Source: Victivallis lenta (lineage in GTDB: Bacteria > Verrucomicrobiota > Lentisphaeria > Victivallales > Victivallaceae). Taken from it: 64,000 nt of DNA. Shown here one piece after another: positions 1-8,183 of the stretch. The DNA lies in contig NZ_VUNS01000019.1 of assembly GCF_009695545.1 (NCBI RefSeq), forward strand, positions 1-64,000. The letters are read 5' to 3'. The number at the start of each line of letters is the position of its first letter. Position 1 is the stretch's first letter. Both the position numbers and the translations under genes were made by a program. Below the pieces are notes generated by a model. That model did no database searches and had not been told where the DNA came from. It saw only the letters and a program-made list of their open reading frames with translations.

Positions 1-2
1 AG

Positions 3-680
3 CTCTGCGGCAGCGTTCCTGTGGTGACGAACATCCGCGAGCAGCCGGTTCCGGTCTGGCTCGACTATGACAAACTGACGCGGGATATTCTCTCGTTTTT
101 GTGGGACAGGGGGCACCGGCGGATCGGCTACATCACTTCTCCGGTCCGGATGTACGACCGGGCGGATACGACGGTCGGCGTCATGAAGACGTTTTTCGGC
201 GAACGCGGCGCGGAGTTCGGGCCGGGCTGGGTTTTCGAGGGAGAGGACTCCATTGAAAGCGGCATTTCCGGCGCGGAGCGGATTATGAAGGACGGCGGAG
301 TCACCGCCATCTTCACAGGGAACGACCAGATGGCGTTCGGCGTCTACCGCTGGGCTTACCGGAACGGCGTGAAGATTCCGGACGAACTCTCCGTGGTCGG
401 CTTCGACGATGTGCCGCAGGCGGCGACGATCATTCCGCCGCTGACCACGGTCCGCTTTCCGGTGGAGGAGATCGTCAGGCACACGGTCGAGCTGCTGGTG
501 ACGAAACTGAACCGGAGACCGCTGACCCCGGGCCGGATGACGCCCGAGATGCCGCTCGTGATCCGCGACTCCGTCGCCGACCGGACGCAAGAGGCGTATA
601 ATGCTCAGTATGTGAAGTTGCACGGGACTGCCATAGAATACTCAAGCTGCTTATCTGCAATGCACTGCATTGCCGCCTGA
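3..680 (+). CDS. LacI/GalR-type transcriptional regulator, C-terminal part (5' truncated by window edge)
   Basis: This is the effector-binding domain of a LacI/GalR-family regulator. The frame is open to the left edge, so the DNA-binding helix-turn-helix lies outside the window. Visible family features are the segment [11 protein letters not shown], the [16 protein letters not shown] block and [13 protein letters not shown] followed by PPLTTVRFP, which are typical of the periplasmic-binding-protein-like fold that senses a sugar. Family members normally end near the RDSVADRT segment. Here the frame runs about 30 residues further, into the left arm of a 25-bp inverted repeat (594-618), and stops at 678-680, so the natural C-terminus may have been replaced. 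It could control the tandem pseudopilin/glycosidase genes downstream, but no operator was identified. Confidence 0.85.
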   Translation, partial: LCGSVPVVTNIREQPVPVWLDYDKLTRDILSFLWDRGHRRIGYITSPVRMYDRADTTVGVMKTFFGERGAEFGPGWVFEGEDSIESGISGAERIMKDGGVTAIFTGNDQMAFGVYRWAYRNGVKIPDELSVVGFDDVPQAATIIPPLTTVRFPVEEIVRHTVELLVTKLNRRPLTPGRMTPEMPLVIRDSVADRTQEAYNAQYVKLHGTAIEYSSCLSAMHCIAA

Positions 681-832
681 TATTTTCTGCCGCCGCCGGC
701 GTTCGCCGCGGCCGTATGACCGTTGTTTCCATTTTCCTGACCGTTAGACATCGTTATCTTCCTTTCTTTGCAGCTGTTGGCTCTGCTATTCATATTTCCG
801 AACCGTCACTTCACATACTGAGCATTATGCGC
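594..832. repeat. 25-bp inverted repeat pair (594-618 / 808-832) bracketing ~190 bp
   Basis: The two arms are reverse complements over 25 positions with a single mismatch (core ATAATGCTCAGTATGTGAAG on the left arm). The left arm overlaps the extended 3' end of the LacI-type gene. The right arm ends 18 bp before the start codon of the next gene. The enclosed DNA holds a 48-codon minus-strand ORF with a plausible ribosome-binding site. The arrangement resembles a short non-autonomous element with terminal inverted repeats, but no clear target-site duplication was found. A long-range hairpin is the alternative reading. Confidence 0.6.
605..751 (-). CDS. Small 48-residue hypothetical protein inside the inverted-repeat pair
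   Basis: A minus-strand ORF starts [16 protein letters not shown] and ends VPCNFTY. An AAAGGAAG ribosome-binding site lies about 7 nt upstream of the ATG. The N-terminal half is rich in Gly, Asn and Ala, and the C-terminal half carries two Cys. The stop codon lies inside the left arm of the inverted repeat. The protein is not recognised and no domain is visible. An upstream in-frame ATG at 793 lacks a ribosome-binding site. The ORF may be a real small protein carried by a mobile element, or chance. Confidence 0.3.
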   Translation of the reverse strand: MSNGQENGNNGHTAAANAGGGRKYQAAMQCIADKQLEYSMAVPCNFTY

Positions 833-850
833 AAACGGAGGAAAAGACGG

Positions 851-1483
851 ATGAAAAAGAGTCCATTTACCCTGATCGAACTGCTGGTTGTGATTGCGAT
901 CATCGCCATTCTGGCATCGATGCTGCTGCCGGCATTGAGCCAGGCGCGCGAGCGAGGCAAGACGACGGCGTGTCTGAACCAGCTCAAGCAAGTCGGGCTC
1001 GGCATCGGCATGTACGCGAATGACAATGCCGATCAGATTCCGAGCAAGTGGGAGGGGGATATGCGGGCGGTCAGCAACTGGAAAACCCGCTGCGGCCTCG
1101 GCTTGCTGACGCCGTCCTATCTGCCGATGCAGGGCAAGGTTACCGGCGCCGATGTCGTCAAGGGGGCCGGTTACGGCAGATCGCGCCTCATGCACTGCCC
1201 GTCGAATCTGAACAGCTTCGTGAAAACCGTCAATTTCAGCGATTACAATTACCGTTATTACGACGGTTACGGGAAGATTTCGAAACAGACCGGCCTGCAC
1301 CCGGATTTCAAGATCCGCTGGAGCGCGGTCATGATGGTTCAGGATGAAGTCGGCGCCTTCAATCAGGCCTATCATGCCGGAAAGACCAATCAGCTCTACT
1401 ACGGCGGTCACGCCGGAACCATTGCGTCCAGCCGCTATTTCGGCAAGACCTGGCAGTGGAAGTATATGAACGAGGAATTTTGA
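851..1483 (+). CDS. Pseudopilin-like protein with prepilin N-terminal methylation motif
   Basis: This 210-residue protein starts [20 protein letters not shown], the type IV pilin-like signal and N-terminal helix, followed by a long alpha-1 helix ([20 protein letters not shown]) and a soluble domain. The start was chosen for the GGAGG site 9 nt upstream; an in-frame extension to 716 has no such site. The +5 Glu is present but residue -1 is Pro instead of the canonical Gly. Near the C-terminus the H-X9-DG motif common in this family appears as H-X9-GG, so the Asp is lost. It is a paralogue of the next gene (1512), 28 bp away. It is probably an inner-membrane-anchored, periplasm-facing protein; its exact function is unknown. 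Confidence 0.85.
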   Translation: MKKSPFTLIELLVVIAIIAILASMLLPALSQARERGKTTACLNQLKQVGLGIGMYANDNADQIPSKWEGDMRAVSNWKTRCGLGLLTPSYLPMQGKVTGADVVKGAGYGRSRLMHCPSNLNSFVKTVNFSDYNYRYYDGYGKISKQTGLHPDFKIRWSAVMMVQDEVGAFNQAYHAGKTNQLYYGGHAGTIASSRYFGKTWQWKYMNEEF

Positions 1484-1511
1484 GGATGATCCCGCTACGG
1501 AGGAAAGGCAA

Positions 1512-2156
1512 ATGAGAAAACATTTTACCCTGATCGAACTGCTCGTCGTTATTGCAATCATTACGATTCTTGCTGCGATGTTGCTTCCGGCGTTGAATCA
1601 GGCGCGCGAAAGAGGAAAGGCGGCTTCCTGTGTCAGCAACTTAAAGCAGACTGGAATTGCTCTTAACATGTACTCGAATGACAATCGGGATTTTCATCCG
1701 TATTTTTATGGACAGGAAAGCCATAACCGTTTGATTGTGAGTGACTGGAAAAAGCGTGTCGGGCTCGGGTTGCTGGCTCCGGACTATTTGCCGACTTTCG
1801 GCAGCCCGAACAGCGGAGAAATCCAAAATGGAGCCGGGAACGGCCGTCCTAAAACGATCAGATGCCCGGGAAATGGAGACGGTTTCAGGCAGAATGCGAA
1901 TTTCGGCGATTACCAATATATGCTCAGCCCGAGTTATTTGACGAAAAAGTCGACAACCGGATACAGCACGATGTACGGAACCGATTGGAACCGTGTTCCG
2001 CTTGTCCGGGATCAGACCGATTCGTCATCCGGGGCTTATTCGCGTGCTGTTCATCTGGGCTCTACGAATGCGGTCATGTACGATGGGCATGTCGGAAGCA
2101 TTAAACTGCACCAGTACTTCATGAAGGGATTCAAGGACGTGGTGGAAAAGCGTTAA
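1512..2156 (+). CDS. Pseudopilin-like protein with H-X9-DG C-terminal motif
   Basis: This 214-residue protein begins [20 protein letters not shown], with a GGAGGAAAGG ribosome-binding site just upstream. The N-terminal segment is a type IV pilin-like anchor helix with Glu at +5 and His at -1 in place of Gly. The C-terminal region contains [13 protein letters not shown], an intact H-X9-DG motif. It shares the same layout ([24 protein letters not shown]) with the gene at 851, so the two are a tandem duplication. A secreted glycosidase gene follows 34 bp later and may be co-transcribed. Such proteins are numerous in Lentisphaerota, Planctomycetota and Verrucomicrobiota, and their role is unresolved. 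Confidence 0.85.
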   Translation: MRKHFTLIELLVVIAIITILAAMLLPALNQARERGKAASCVSNLKQTGIALNMYSNDNRDFHPYFYGQESHNRLIVSDWKKRVGLGLLAPDYLPTFGSPNSGEIQNGAGNGRPKTIRCPGNGDGFRQNANFGDYQYMLSPSYLTKKSTTGYSTMYGTDWNRVPLVRDQTDSSSGAYSRAVHLGSTNAVMYDGHVGSIKLHQYFMKGFKDVVEKR

Positions 2157-2190
2157 ATCTTTAATAATGATAGTTTGAGGTAATAAAAGC

Positions 2191-5100
2191 ATGAGATTTT
2201 ACAGGAAACTGTTCTGCATGATCGGGCTTGGCTGCCTGATTGCCGCATCCGCCTCCGCCGGCTGGAAAGAGGAGCGGGATTTTGCGGAAAAGATGAAAAA
2301 GGAGTGCGAGCGCTCGCCGCGTCAGACTCCATACCGGGTAAATGGAGAAACCATTCCGGTTGAGCCGGAGTTCTGTATCAATATCCATCATCTCGACGAT
2401 AAGGTCGCCGCGAATTTGAAAAAAGCCGGAATCAAAACCGTCCGGCATACAATTTACTGGTATGCTGTTGAGAAAACGAAAACTCCGGGCGTTTATGACA
2501 GGAATGAATTGGAAAAGCTCGACAAACGGTTTGCGGATTACAAGAAGTTCGGCCTCGAACCGCTGGTGATCGTCCACGGTAACGCGCCCGGCACGGGTTT
2601 TGCGAATCGGCAGGAGTCCTACGAACGGTTCGGGAAGTTCATGGCAATGCTCGCAAAGCGTTACCCGGACGTGAGATATTTCCAGTTGTGGAACGAGATG
2701 GATGTCGCGTTCACGGATCTTTTCGGAAAAAATGCAAAGCTTCCGATGGAGGAGCGCGCGAAGTGTTACGTCGAAATGCTGAAGGTCGTTACGCCGATGA
2801 TCAGGGCCGCGAATCCGAAAGCGGTCGTTGTGACGGGCGGCATGGTCGACAGCGACGAATTTCCGCACGGGCTTTACAAACACGGCGGCCGGGAGTATTT
2901 CGACGTGCTCGCGCTTCACACCTACGGCATGCCGCTTTCGTGGTCGTTCATCGGGCGCGGGGCGCGGGTGCGGAAGATCATGGACGAAAACGGCGACGCG
3001 GCAAAGCCGCTCTGGAACACCGAGTTCGGTGCAAGCGGCGAGGGAATCGCCCAGGCATGGGGCATCCCGAAGGAGGATCCGGTCAAGTCGTTTGATGAAC
3101 GTCAGTGCGATATGCTGACCGGATGTATGGAGTTCAACAAAAAGGCGAAAATTTACAGCAAATATTTCGTCTATGCCTACCATGCGGGTTCGGAGGCGTC
3201 GAAGGCGATGAAGGAAAAACTGGAGAAACAGGTTCCCGGCATCAATTTCAATGATATCACTTTCAGTCTGGTGAAAAAGGACGGAACTCCGAAAAAGTTC
3301 ATGCAGCGGTTGATCGATGATCAGTCGCGCAAAAAAAAAATAACGCAGGAAGCGGGACGCGCCAAAAGCGTTGATGGACGTCTCTATTTTCGCAACCGCC
3401 CGTTTTTCCCGCTCGGGCTGGTGTTCGGGCGGACCGATGCGGAGATGCAAAAGGCGAAGGCGTCCGGCTTCAACAGCATCCATCAGGAGTACAGCCTCCG
3501 CGATGTGCTGCCGGAAGGGCCGGACAGGATCGATCCGGCCGGCGTGCGGCGCATCCGCGATCTGCACGAGACCGCCCGGCGGAACGGCATGGTGCTGTTT
3601 CCGCTGCTGACCGGACACTACATACCGGGCTGGCTGGGCAAAACGGCGGGACCGGCTCCCGCCGACATCAACGGTGCTCCGGTCGGTCTCTGGTTCCGGC
3701 ACAGTCTGCATCACCCGGCCTACCGGAATGCGCTGGAAACCTTCTGGCGAACCGTGGCTCGGGAGGTCGGCGACGACCCGAATGCCGCGCTCTTCGTAAG
3801 CTGGAACGAACCGGCCTACGGGCTCGATGCGACACCGGCCGCCTTGAACGCCTACCGGAACGCGATGAAACGGCAGCACGGCTCGATCGACGCATTCAAT
3901 AAGGCGATGGGAACGCAATTCGCCGCATTTGAAACGATCGTTCCGCCCGCCGCGCCGGATGAAAACCGGAAATTTTTCTACTGCTGGTTCCGCTATAACC
4001 AGCAGGCGTTTGCGGATTTTTTCGCCTGGCAGCGTTCGATCCTGCTGGCCGAGGCCCCGGAAATGAAGCTCTCCGGCAAGCACCCGGTGACGGCATTGCT
4101 CGGCGACGCGCTTCAGGTCAACCATATACCGCTGCAGGCCGCGGCACAGGATATCTACGGCTGCGACGCCTACAACGGCTCTCTGCTCCATTATCGCGAC
4201 GCGATGGAGGCGGCCCGGTCGCTCTCCGGCGGCGGTCCGGTCATTTCGTACGAAACGCATGCACAGAAGGGGATTCCGCCGGTGAAGCCGGACCACGCCG
4301 CGTTGCAGATGTTCGTGCAGATCCTCGGCGGCTGCCGCGGGATTTTCTTCTTCTGCAACGGCGAACAGCCGCAGTTCGGCTTCTACTCCGACAAAGCCAC
4401 GCCGCCGCCGGTGCGGGAGAAGCTTGAAAAACTGTTCCGGCTCATCGATGCGAACCAGACGATTTTTTCGCTGCCGCGCGCGAAGGCGCAGATCGCGGTG
4501 CTGCTCTCCGACACGGCGAATCTGCACTACGGCAGCGACCCGGAGCCGCCGAGGCGGGACGAATATGCGAAACGGGTCTCTCAAACCTATGATCTTCTTC
4601 GCAATCAGCATTTTGCCGTCGACTTCATCACGGAGTCGCAACTGGCGGGGAAGCTTGGTGATTACCGCCTTCTCGTCGTCCCCTCCCGCTCGATCCTGAC
4701 TGATGCCGAGTTGGAACTCCTGGCCTCCTATCTGAAAAACGGCGGAAAACTGCTGGCGTTCGGCAAGGCGTTCGACCGCAACGAGTTTTTTGAACCGCGC
4801 GGCCTTCCGCCGCTGCTCGGCATCGACAGGCGCGAGCCTGCGCCGTGGAATCGCGGCCAGATGCGGCTGGTGGAGGTCGATCCGGCTCTGGCCGAACAGT
4901 TTCCGACCGAGATTATCGTGCAGGAACCCGAACGTGTGAATCCGCTGCCGATGGAACAGGCGATTCCGGGCTACATTCCCGAAAGCCGGCTGGATGCGCA
5001 TCGGACGCTGGCCGCAAATCAGGACGCCTACCCGTCGATCGTCATGTCGAACGACGGACGGGTGGTCTACTGCGCGTTCGATTCGCTCTACTCGACCGAG

Positions 5101-5409
5101 CTTTCGCAATTGATCGGGGGAATTGTCGAGCGGAGTCTCGGAATCCCGCGCGAAATGCGGATCACGCGCCCCGGCAGTCCGGACGAGGCGGTCGAGCTGC
5201 TGGGCGCCGTGAACCGATGCGGAGACGAGACGGCGCTCCTTTTTGCAAACTCCGGCGCGCGGCCGGGCCGATGGGAGATCGCCGTCCCCGGAGTTCCGGA
5301 CGGAACGTGGCGCGAACTTTCCTCCGGAGAGGCGGTTCCGGTGAAAGAGGGGCGTTTCTCTCTTTCGCTGCCGCCGTACGGCTACGCGGTGCTGACGCCG
5401 GCGCGCTGA
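2191..5409 (+). CDS. Secreted two-domain glycoside hydrolase (GH39-like + GH42/beta-galactosidase-like)
   Basis: The 1072-residue protein has a signal peptide (residues 1-23, hydrophobic core CMIGLGCLIAASASA) and two TIM-barrel glycosidase units. In the first (about 25-380), WNE places the acid/base Glu at 169 and WNTEFGASG the nucleophile Glu at 278, a clan GH-A pattern like GH39. The second (about 396-760) resembles GH42: SWNEPAYG gives Glu540 and ISYETHAQ gives Glu688. After it come a Rossmann-like trimerisation-type domain (about 780-930) and a beta-sandwich tail. The junction is encoded by ten consecutive A residues (3331-3340). With nine A the frame would stop at once after residue 383. 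The substrate is unknown; a beta-linked plant or mucin glycan is likely. Confidence 0.85.
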   Translation: MRFYRKLFCMIGLGCLIAASASAGWKEERDFAEKMKKECERSPRQTPYRVNGETIPVEPEFCINIHHLDDKVAANLKKAGIKTVRHTIYWYAVEKTKTPGVYDRNELEKLDKRFADYKKFGLEPLVIVHGNAPGTGFANRQESYERFGKFMAMLAKRYPDVRYFQLWNEMDVAFTDLFGKNAKLPMEERAKCYVEMLKVVTPMIRAANPKAVVVTGGMVDSDEFPHGLYKHGGREYFDVLALHTYGMPLSWSFIGRGARVRKIMDENGDAAKPLWNTEFGASGEGIAQAWGIPKEDPVKSFDERQCDMLTGCMEFNKKAKIYSKYFVYAYHAGSEASKAMKEKLEKQVPGINFNDITFSLVKKDGTPKKFMQRLIDDQSRKKKITQEAGRAKSVDGRLYFRNRPFFPLGLVFGRTDAEMQKAKASGFNSIHQEYSLRDVLPEGPDRIDPAGVRRIRDLHETARRNGMVLFPLLTGHYIPGWLGKTAGPAPADINGAPVGLWFRHSLHHPAYRNALETFWRTVAREVGDDPNAALFVSWNEPAYGLDATPAALNAYRNAMKRQHGSIDAFNKAMGTQFAAFETIVPPAAPDENRKFFYCWFRYNQQAFADFFAWQRSILLAEAPEMKLSGKHPVTALLGDALQVNHIPLQAAAQDIYGCDAYNGSLLHYRDAMEAARSLSGGGPVISYETHAQKGIPPVKPDHAALQMFVQILGGCRGIFFFCNGEQPQFGFYSDKATPPPVREKLEKLFRLIDANQTIFSLPRAKAQIAVLLSDTANLHYGSDPEPPRRDEYAKRVSQTYDLLRNQHFAVDFITESQLAGKLGDYRLLVVPSRSILTDAELELLASYLKNGGKLLAFGKAFDRNEFFEPRGLPPLLGIDRREPAPWNRGQMRLVEVDPALAEQFPTEIIVQEPERVNPLPMEQAIPGYIPESRLDAHRTLAANQDAYPSIVMSNDGRVVYCAFDSLYSTELSQLIGGIVERSLGIPREMRITRPGSPDEAVELLGAVNRCGDETALLFANSGARPGRWEIAVPGVPDGTWRELSSGEAVPVKEGRFSLSLPPYGYAVLTPAR

Positions 5410-5416
5410 GTCGCAT

Positions 5417-5445
5417 TTGCATTCCGCTTCCTCCCGGTGTATGTT
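5417..5445 (+). promoter_or_regulatory. Promoter, TTGCAT-N17-TATGTT
   Basis: A -35 TTGCAT (5417-5422) and -10 TATGTT (5440-5445) are separated by 17 bp, just after the glycosidase stop and upstream of the membrane-protein gene at 5483. TTGCAT as the -35 element recurs at several promoters in this window. Confidence 0.5.
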
Positions 5446-5482
5446 GTTGAGCAATCAACCATATCATACATCCGGAGGAATG

Positions 5483-5896
5483 ATGTTTCCGTACAGAACG
5501 CGCATCCTGCAACTGCTGGTCTATGCGGCCGCGATCGGCTGGGGAGTCGCCATTCTGGGCACGTTGCTGCCGTGGAACGTCATGGAGTTCCTGCTTCAGG
5601 GGTTGGGCAAGGAGATGACGGAGGAAGGGCCGATGGTCCGTTACTGGTTCCGCATGGCGTCCGGCGGCTGGAGCATCATCGGCTTCCTCTTTCTCTGCTG
5701 TGCCGTCCGTCCGCGCCGATATGCCGTTCTGCTTCCGCTGCTCGCCTGGGGAGCATTGTTTGAAGGAATGGTTCTCCTGATTCACGGCCTCGCACTGTCG
5801 CTGCCGCCGTTTCCGTTTTTCGGCGATGTCGCCTTCTGCTTCGTCACCGGTGCCGGAATCCTGATTTGCAGACAGAAAAAAGCCGCCCCGCAATGA
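5483..5896 (+). CDS. Small multi-spanning membrane protein of unknown function
   Basis: The 137-residue protein contains about four hydrophobic segments: ILQLLVYAAAIGWGVAILGT, WSIIGFLFLCCAVR, YAVLLPLLAWGALFEGMVLL and FGDVAFCFVTGAGILI. Two consecutive ATG codons follow CGGAGGA; the second (5483) gives the better 4-nt-plus spacing to GGAGG and was chosen over 5480. No catalytic motif is visible and I do not recognise the family. The gene ends inside a hairpin that serves as a terminator for the convergent pseudopilin gene. Confidence 0.7.
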   Translation: MFPYRTRILQLLVYAAAIGWGVAILGTLLPWNVMEFLLQGLGKEMTEEGPMVRYWFRMASGGWSIIGFLFLCCAVRPRRYAVLLPLLAWGALFEGMVLLIHGLALSLPPFPFFGDVAFCFVTGAGILICRQKKAAPQ

Positions 5897-5902
5897 GGCG
5901 GC
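5876..5902 (-). terminator. Intrinsic terminator of the minus-strand pseudopilin, overlapping the end of the convergent gene
   Basis: On the minus strand GCCGCC (5902-5897) pairs with GGCGGC (5887-5882) and is followed by six T residues (5881-5876). The hairpin overlaps the last codons and stop of the plus-strand membrane-protein gene, so its coding end doubles as a terminator for the opposing gene. Confidence 0.7.
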
Positions 5903-5919
5903 CCGGAATGCGGCATCCG

Positions 5920-6546
5920 TCAGAAGTTGAAGATGTCGTCAGACAGAAGTTCATTAGTTGAACTATCTTTAAAATAGGGGCTGCTGTCTTTTTCAAAATA
6001 GAGGCTACTGTTATTTAAGTTGCCGCTTGTCAGAGGAACCCCCTTGCCTTGCTTCGCAAGCACGCCGATATATCCATCCGGTCCCGCGGAATAGAGATCA
6101 TAACCTGTTTTATTGAATTTCCCCGGATAGGCATAGAAAATCGGGTTGCCCCAGCTGTCTTCCAGTTTATCATTGGAATTGATGCTCTCTTTCAGGGTTT
6201 CGGCATCAATCTGACTCAGGAATTCTTTCAGGTAGTCTTTTTCCGCCTGAGAACCGGAGGAGTCGAATGTCCGACCGCCGAATTCAAGTTTCTTGATCAA
6301 CCCTGAGGTACTATCCACAGTTACTGTTATTTCATTGAATTCAGCTTGAGTAGTACTTGGGGGAATGATGCCGAACTTCGTATTGCAGGATTCCAGCGCG
6401 GCGTTGAGGCGGGAGAAGAGGGCGCGGGTGGCGCTCTCTTTGGCCGAGTTCATCGCGTAACTGTACATGCCGAACCCGATCGCCGTCAGAACGCCGATCA
6501 GAAACACCACGACCAGGACTTCGGTCAGGGTAAAACGCTTTTTCAT
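5920..6546 (-). CDS. GspG-like pseudopilin
   Basis: This 208-residue protein begins MKKRFTLTEVLVVVFLIGVL, a prepilin-type leader with the conserved Glu, followed by a helix and a soluble domain. The C-terminal stretch GNPIFYAYPGKF...GYDLYSAGPDGYIG matches the pattern of major pseudopilins of type II secretion (GspG), which bind calcium in this region. The residue before the predicted cleavage point is Arg, not Gly. The start at 6546 follows AAAGGAAC; the in-frame extension to 6618 has no ribosome-binding site. Compared with its neighbours the gene is AT-rich and Ser/Asn-rich, and no other secretion genes are nearby. Confidence 0.8.
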   Translation of the reverse strand: MKKRFTLTEVLVVVFLIGVLTAIGFGMYSYAMNSAKESATRALFSRLNAALESCNTKFGIIPPSTTQAEFNEITVTVDSTSGLIKKLEFGGRTFDSSGSQAEKDYLKEFLSQIDAETLKESINSNDKLEDSWGNPIFYAYPGKFNKTGYDLYSAGPDGYIGVLAKQGKGVPLTSGNLNNSSLYFEKDSSPYFKDSSTNELLSDDIFNF

Positions 6547-6568
6547 TGAAGTTCCTTTCTTTTCCGGG

Positions 6569-6597
6569 TTGAAACCGCTTCCACTATGGAATATAAT
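6569..6597 (+). promoter_or_regulatory. Promoter, TTGAAA-N17-TATAAT
   Basis: The -35 TTGAAA (6569-6574) and consensus -10 TATAAT (6592-6597) are separated by 17 bp. The start codon of the SDR gene lies about 40 bp downstream. The promoter sits in the leader region of the divergent pseudopilin gene. Confidence 0.65.
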
Positions 6598-6638
6598 ATG
6601 GCTGATTCGTATTTTCAAAAGATTTGCCGGGAAAATTC

Positions 6639-7349
6639 ATGAATATTGATGGAAAAACCGTTCTCGTCACCGGCGGCGCGCGCCGGGTCGGGGCGGAGCT
6701 GGTCCGCGCCTTCGCCGCGGCGGGAGCCGATATCCGGCTTCACGTCCGGCGGTCGCGCGACGAAGCCGGGGAGCTGGCGGCGGCGCTGCCGGCGCCGGAG
6801 CGGTGCCGGATTCTGACGGCCGACCTCGCCGTTCCGGGGGAGGCTGCGAAACTGTTCGAAGCCTGCGGGCCGGTCGATATCCTCGTCAACAACGCCTCGA
6901 TGTTCGAGCCGGGCGAGCTGGCTGCCGGGCCGGAAGCGCGCGACCGGGAGCATTTCGAGGTGAATTTCTGGAGCCCGCTCGCCCTGATGCGCGCTTTTGC
7001 GGCGCAGCAGCTTCGGGAGGGAGCGGTCGTCAACCTGCTCGATCAGGAGGTCGTGCACGGTTCGGCGCGGGGAGGAGCTTACGCGCTGTCGCGCCGCGCG
7101 CTGGCCGATGCGACGCTCGAATTCGCGCGAGAACTCGGCCCCCGGAATCTGCGCTTCAACGCGGTTGCGCCCGGTCCCGTCCTGCCCCCTGCGTGGCTGC
7201 CGGGCGGAAAGATGGAGAAAACGCTTCCGACGCTGCCGTTGCGCCGGAAGGTCGGGCTGGCCGATCTTGCCGAAGCGGTTCTGTTCCTCTGCCGCAACGA
7301 TTCAATCACCGGAGAGATTCTCTGTGTCGACTGCGGCCAGCATCTGTGA
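6639..7349 (+). CDS. Short-chain dehydrogenase of the pteridine reductase/FolM type with Lys-to-Arg at the catalytic position
   Basis: This 236-residue protein has the NADPH-binding motif TGGARRVG (11-18), the HVRRS basic patch (35-39) and LVNNAS (82-87), a combination typical of pteridine reductases and dihydromonapterin reductase FolM. Asp135 and Tyr148 match the catalytic Asp and Tyr. The expected YxxxK motif reads YALSR, so Arg152 replaces the catalytic Lys. The likely role is reduction of a pterin for folate or molybdopterin-type cofactors. ATG 6639 was chosen over the upstream TTG at 6624. The gene is convergent with the AraC gene, 15 bp away. Confidence 0.8.
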   Translation: MNIDGKTVLVTGGARRVGAELVRAFAAAGADIRLHVRRSRDEAGELAAALPAPERCRILTADLAVPGEAAKLFEACGPVDILVNNASMFEPGELAAGPEARDREHFEVNFWSPLALMRAFAAQQLREGAVVNLLDQEVVHGSARGGAYALSRRALADATLEFARELGPRNLRFNAVAPGPVLPPAWLPGGKMEKTLPTLPLRRKVGLADLAEAVLFLCRNDSITGEILCVDCGQHL

Positions 7350-7364
7350 CCATTCGACCGGATT

Positions 7365-8183
7365 TCATGCATCGGAGGCGCTTTGCCGGTAAGCGGTGGG
7401 AGAGAGTCCGGTGCGGCGGCGGAACATGCGTGAAAACTGCAATGCATCCGGGTAGCCGCAGCGTTCGCCGATCTCCTTGACCGACAGATTCCGGTCGTGC
7501 AGCAGATGCCGCGCGAGTTCGATCCGGCTGTCGAGCTGGCAGCGGATCGGGGAGACTCCGAAGTGACGGCGGAAATTCGCGGCGAAGGCCGGTACGGAAC
7601 GGCTGACCATCCGGGCCAGCATGGCCAGGTCGAGTTCCTGTTCCGGGGTTGAGACGATCAGCCGGCGGACACGCAGATAGGAGTCCGGAATCCGGTTCCT
7701 TCTGCCGCTTTTGCGGGCGCGGCTGATTTCGAGAAACAGGGAGGAGAGATGATTCCGCAGCAGCCGGGGATCCGGTTCCGGCATGGCGGTGATCTCGCGG
7801 TAGACCGGTGCGAGGCACGACTCGAGCAGCGGAATGTCGTTCCACTCGAAACAGAACTCCTCCGCAAGCCCGGCCTCCGCCAGCAGGGCCGGAACGCAGC
7901 TGCCGTGGAAATGGAGCCAGCTGTGGCTCCAGCGTTCGACCGGATTCCCGTAAAAGTGACCGGCTCCCTCCCGCCAGAGCCGCAGGGCGGGGCCTTCGGT
8001 CTGAAGCTCCCCGTCCGCGACCCGGAGCCGGACCGGACCTGCGAAAAACATCAGCAGCCGGTCTCCGGTTCCATGCGGCCGGTCGATCAGTCCGGGCTCC
8101 ATCTCCTCGCCGATGCCGACGCCGGAGACCGCGAGCGGCCCCTCCCGGCGCGGCGTTTCGAATTTCAGGTAGCGGACTTTCAT
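7365..8183 (-). CDS. AraC-family transcriptional regulator
   Basis: This 272-residue protein has an N-terminal cupin-like sensing half (about 1-150; LLMFFAGPVRLRVADGE) and a C-terminal AraC double helix-turn-helix (about 170-268). Recognition segments are LDLAMLARMVSRSVPAFAANFRRHFGVSP and LSVKEIGERCGYPDALQFSRMFRRRTGLSPTAYR, shown here as two separate blocks. It probably senses a sugar. It is divergent from the GH172 gene across 465 bp of repeat-rich DNA and may control it and itself. A 14-bp direct repeat with 21-bp spacing overlaps its own start codon. Confidence 0.9.
   Translation of the reverse strand: MKVRYLKFETPRREGPLAVSGVGIGEEMEPGLIDRPHGTGDRLLMFFAGPVRLRVADGELQTEGPALRLWREGAGHFYGNPVERWSHSWLHFHGSCVPALLAEAGLAEEFCFEWNDIPLLESCLAPVYREITAMPEPDPRLLRNHLSSLFLEISRARKSGRRNRIPDSYLRVRRLIVSTPEQELDLAMLARMVSRSVPAFAANFRRHFGVSPIRCQLDSRIELARHLLHDRNLSVKEIGERCGYPDALQFSRMFRRRTGLSPTAYRQSASDA

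Noticed and set aside
2161-5454. 1097-codon minus-strand ORF opposite the two-domain glycosidase
   Set aside because: Arg/Val/His-rich shadow of a GC-rich gene with clear motifs on the plus strand.
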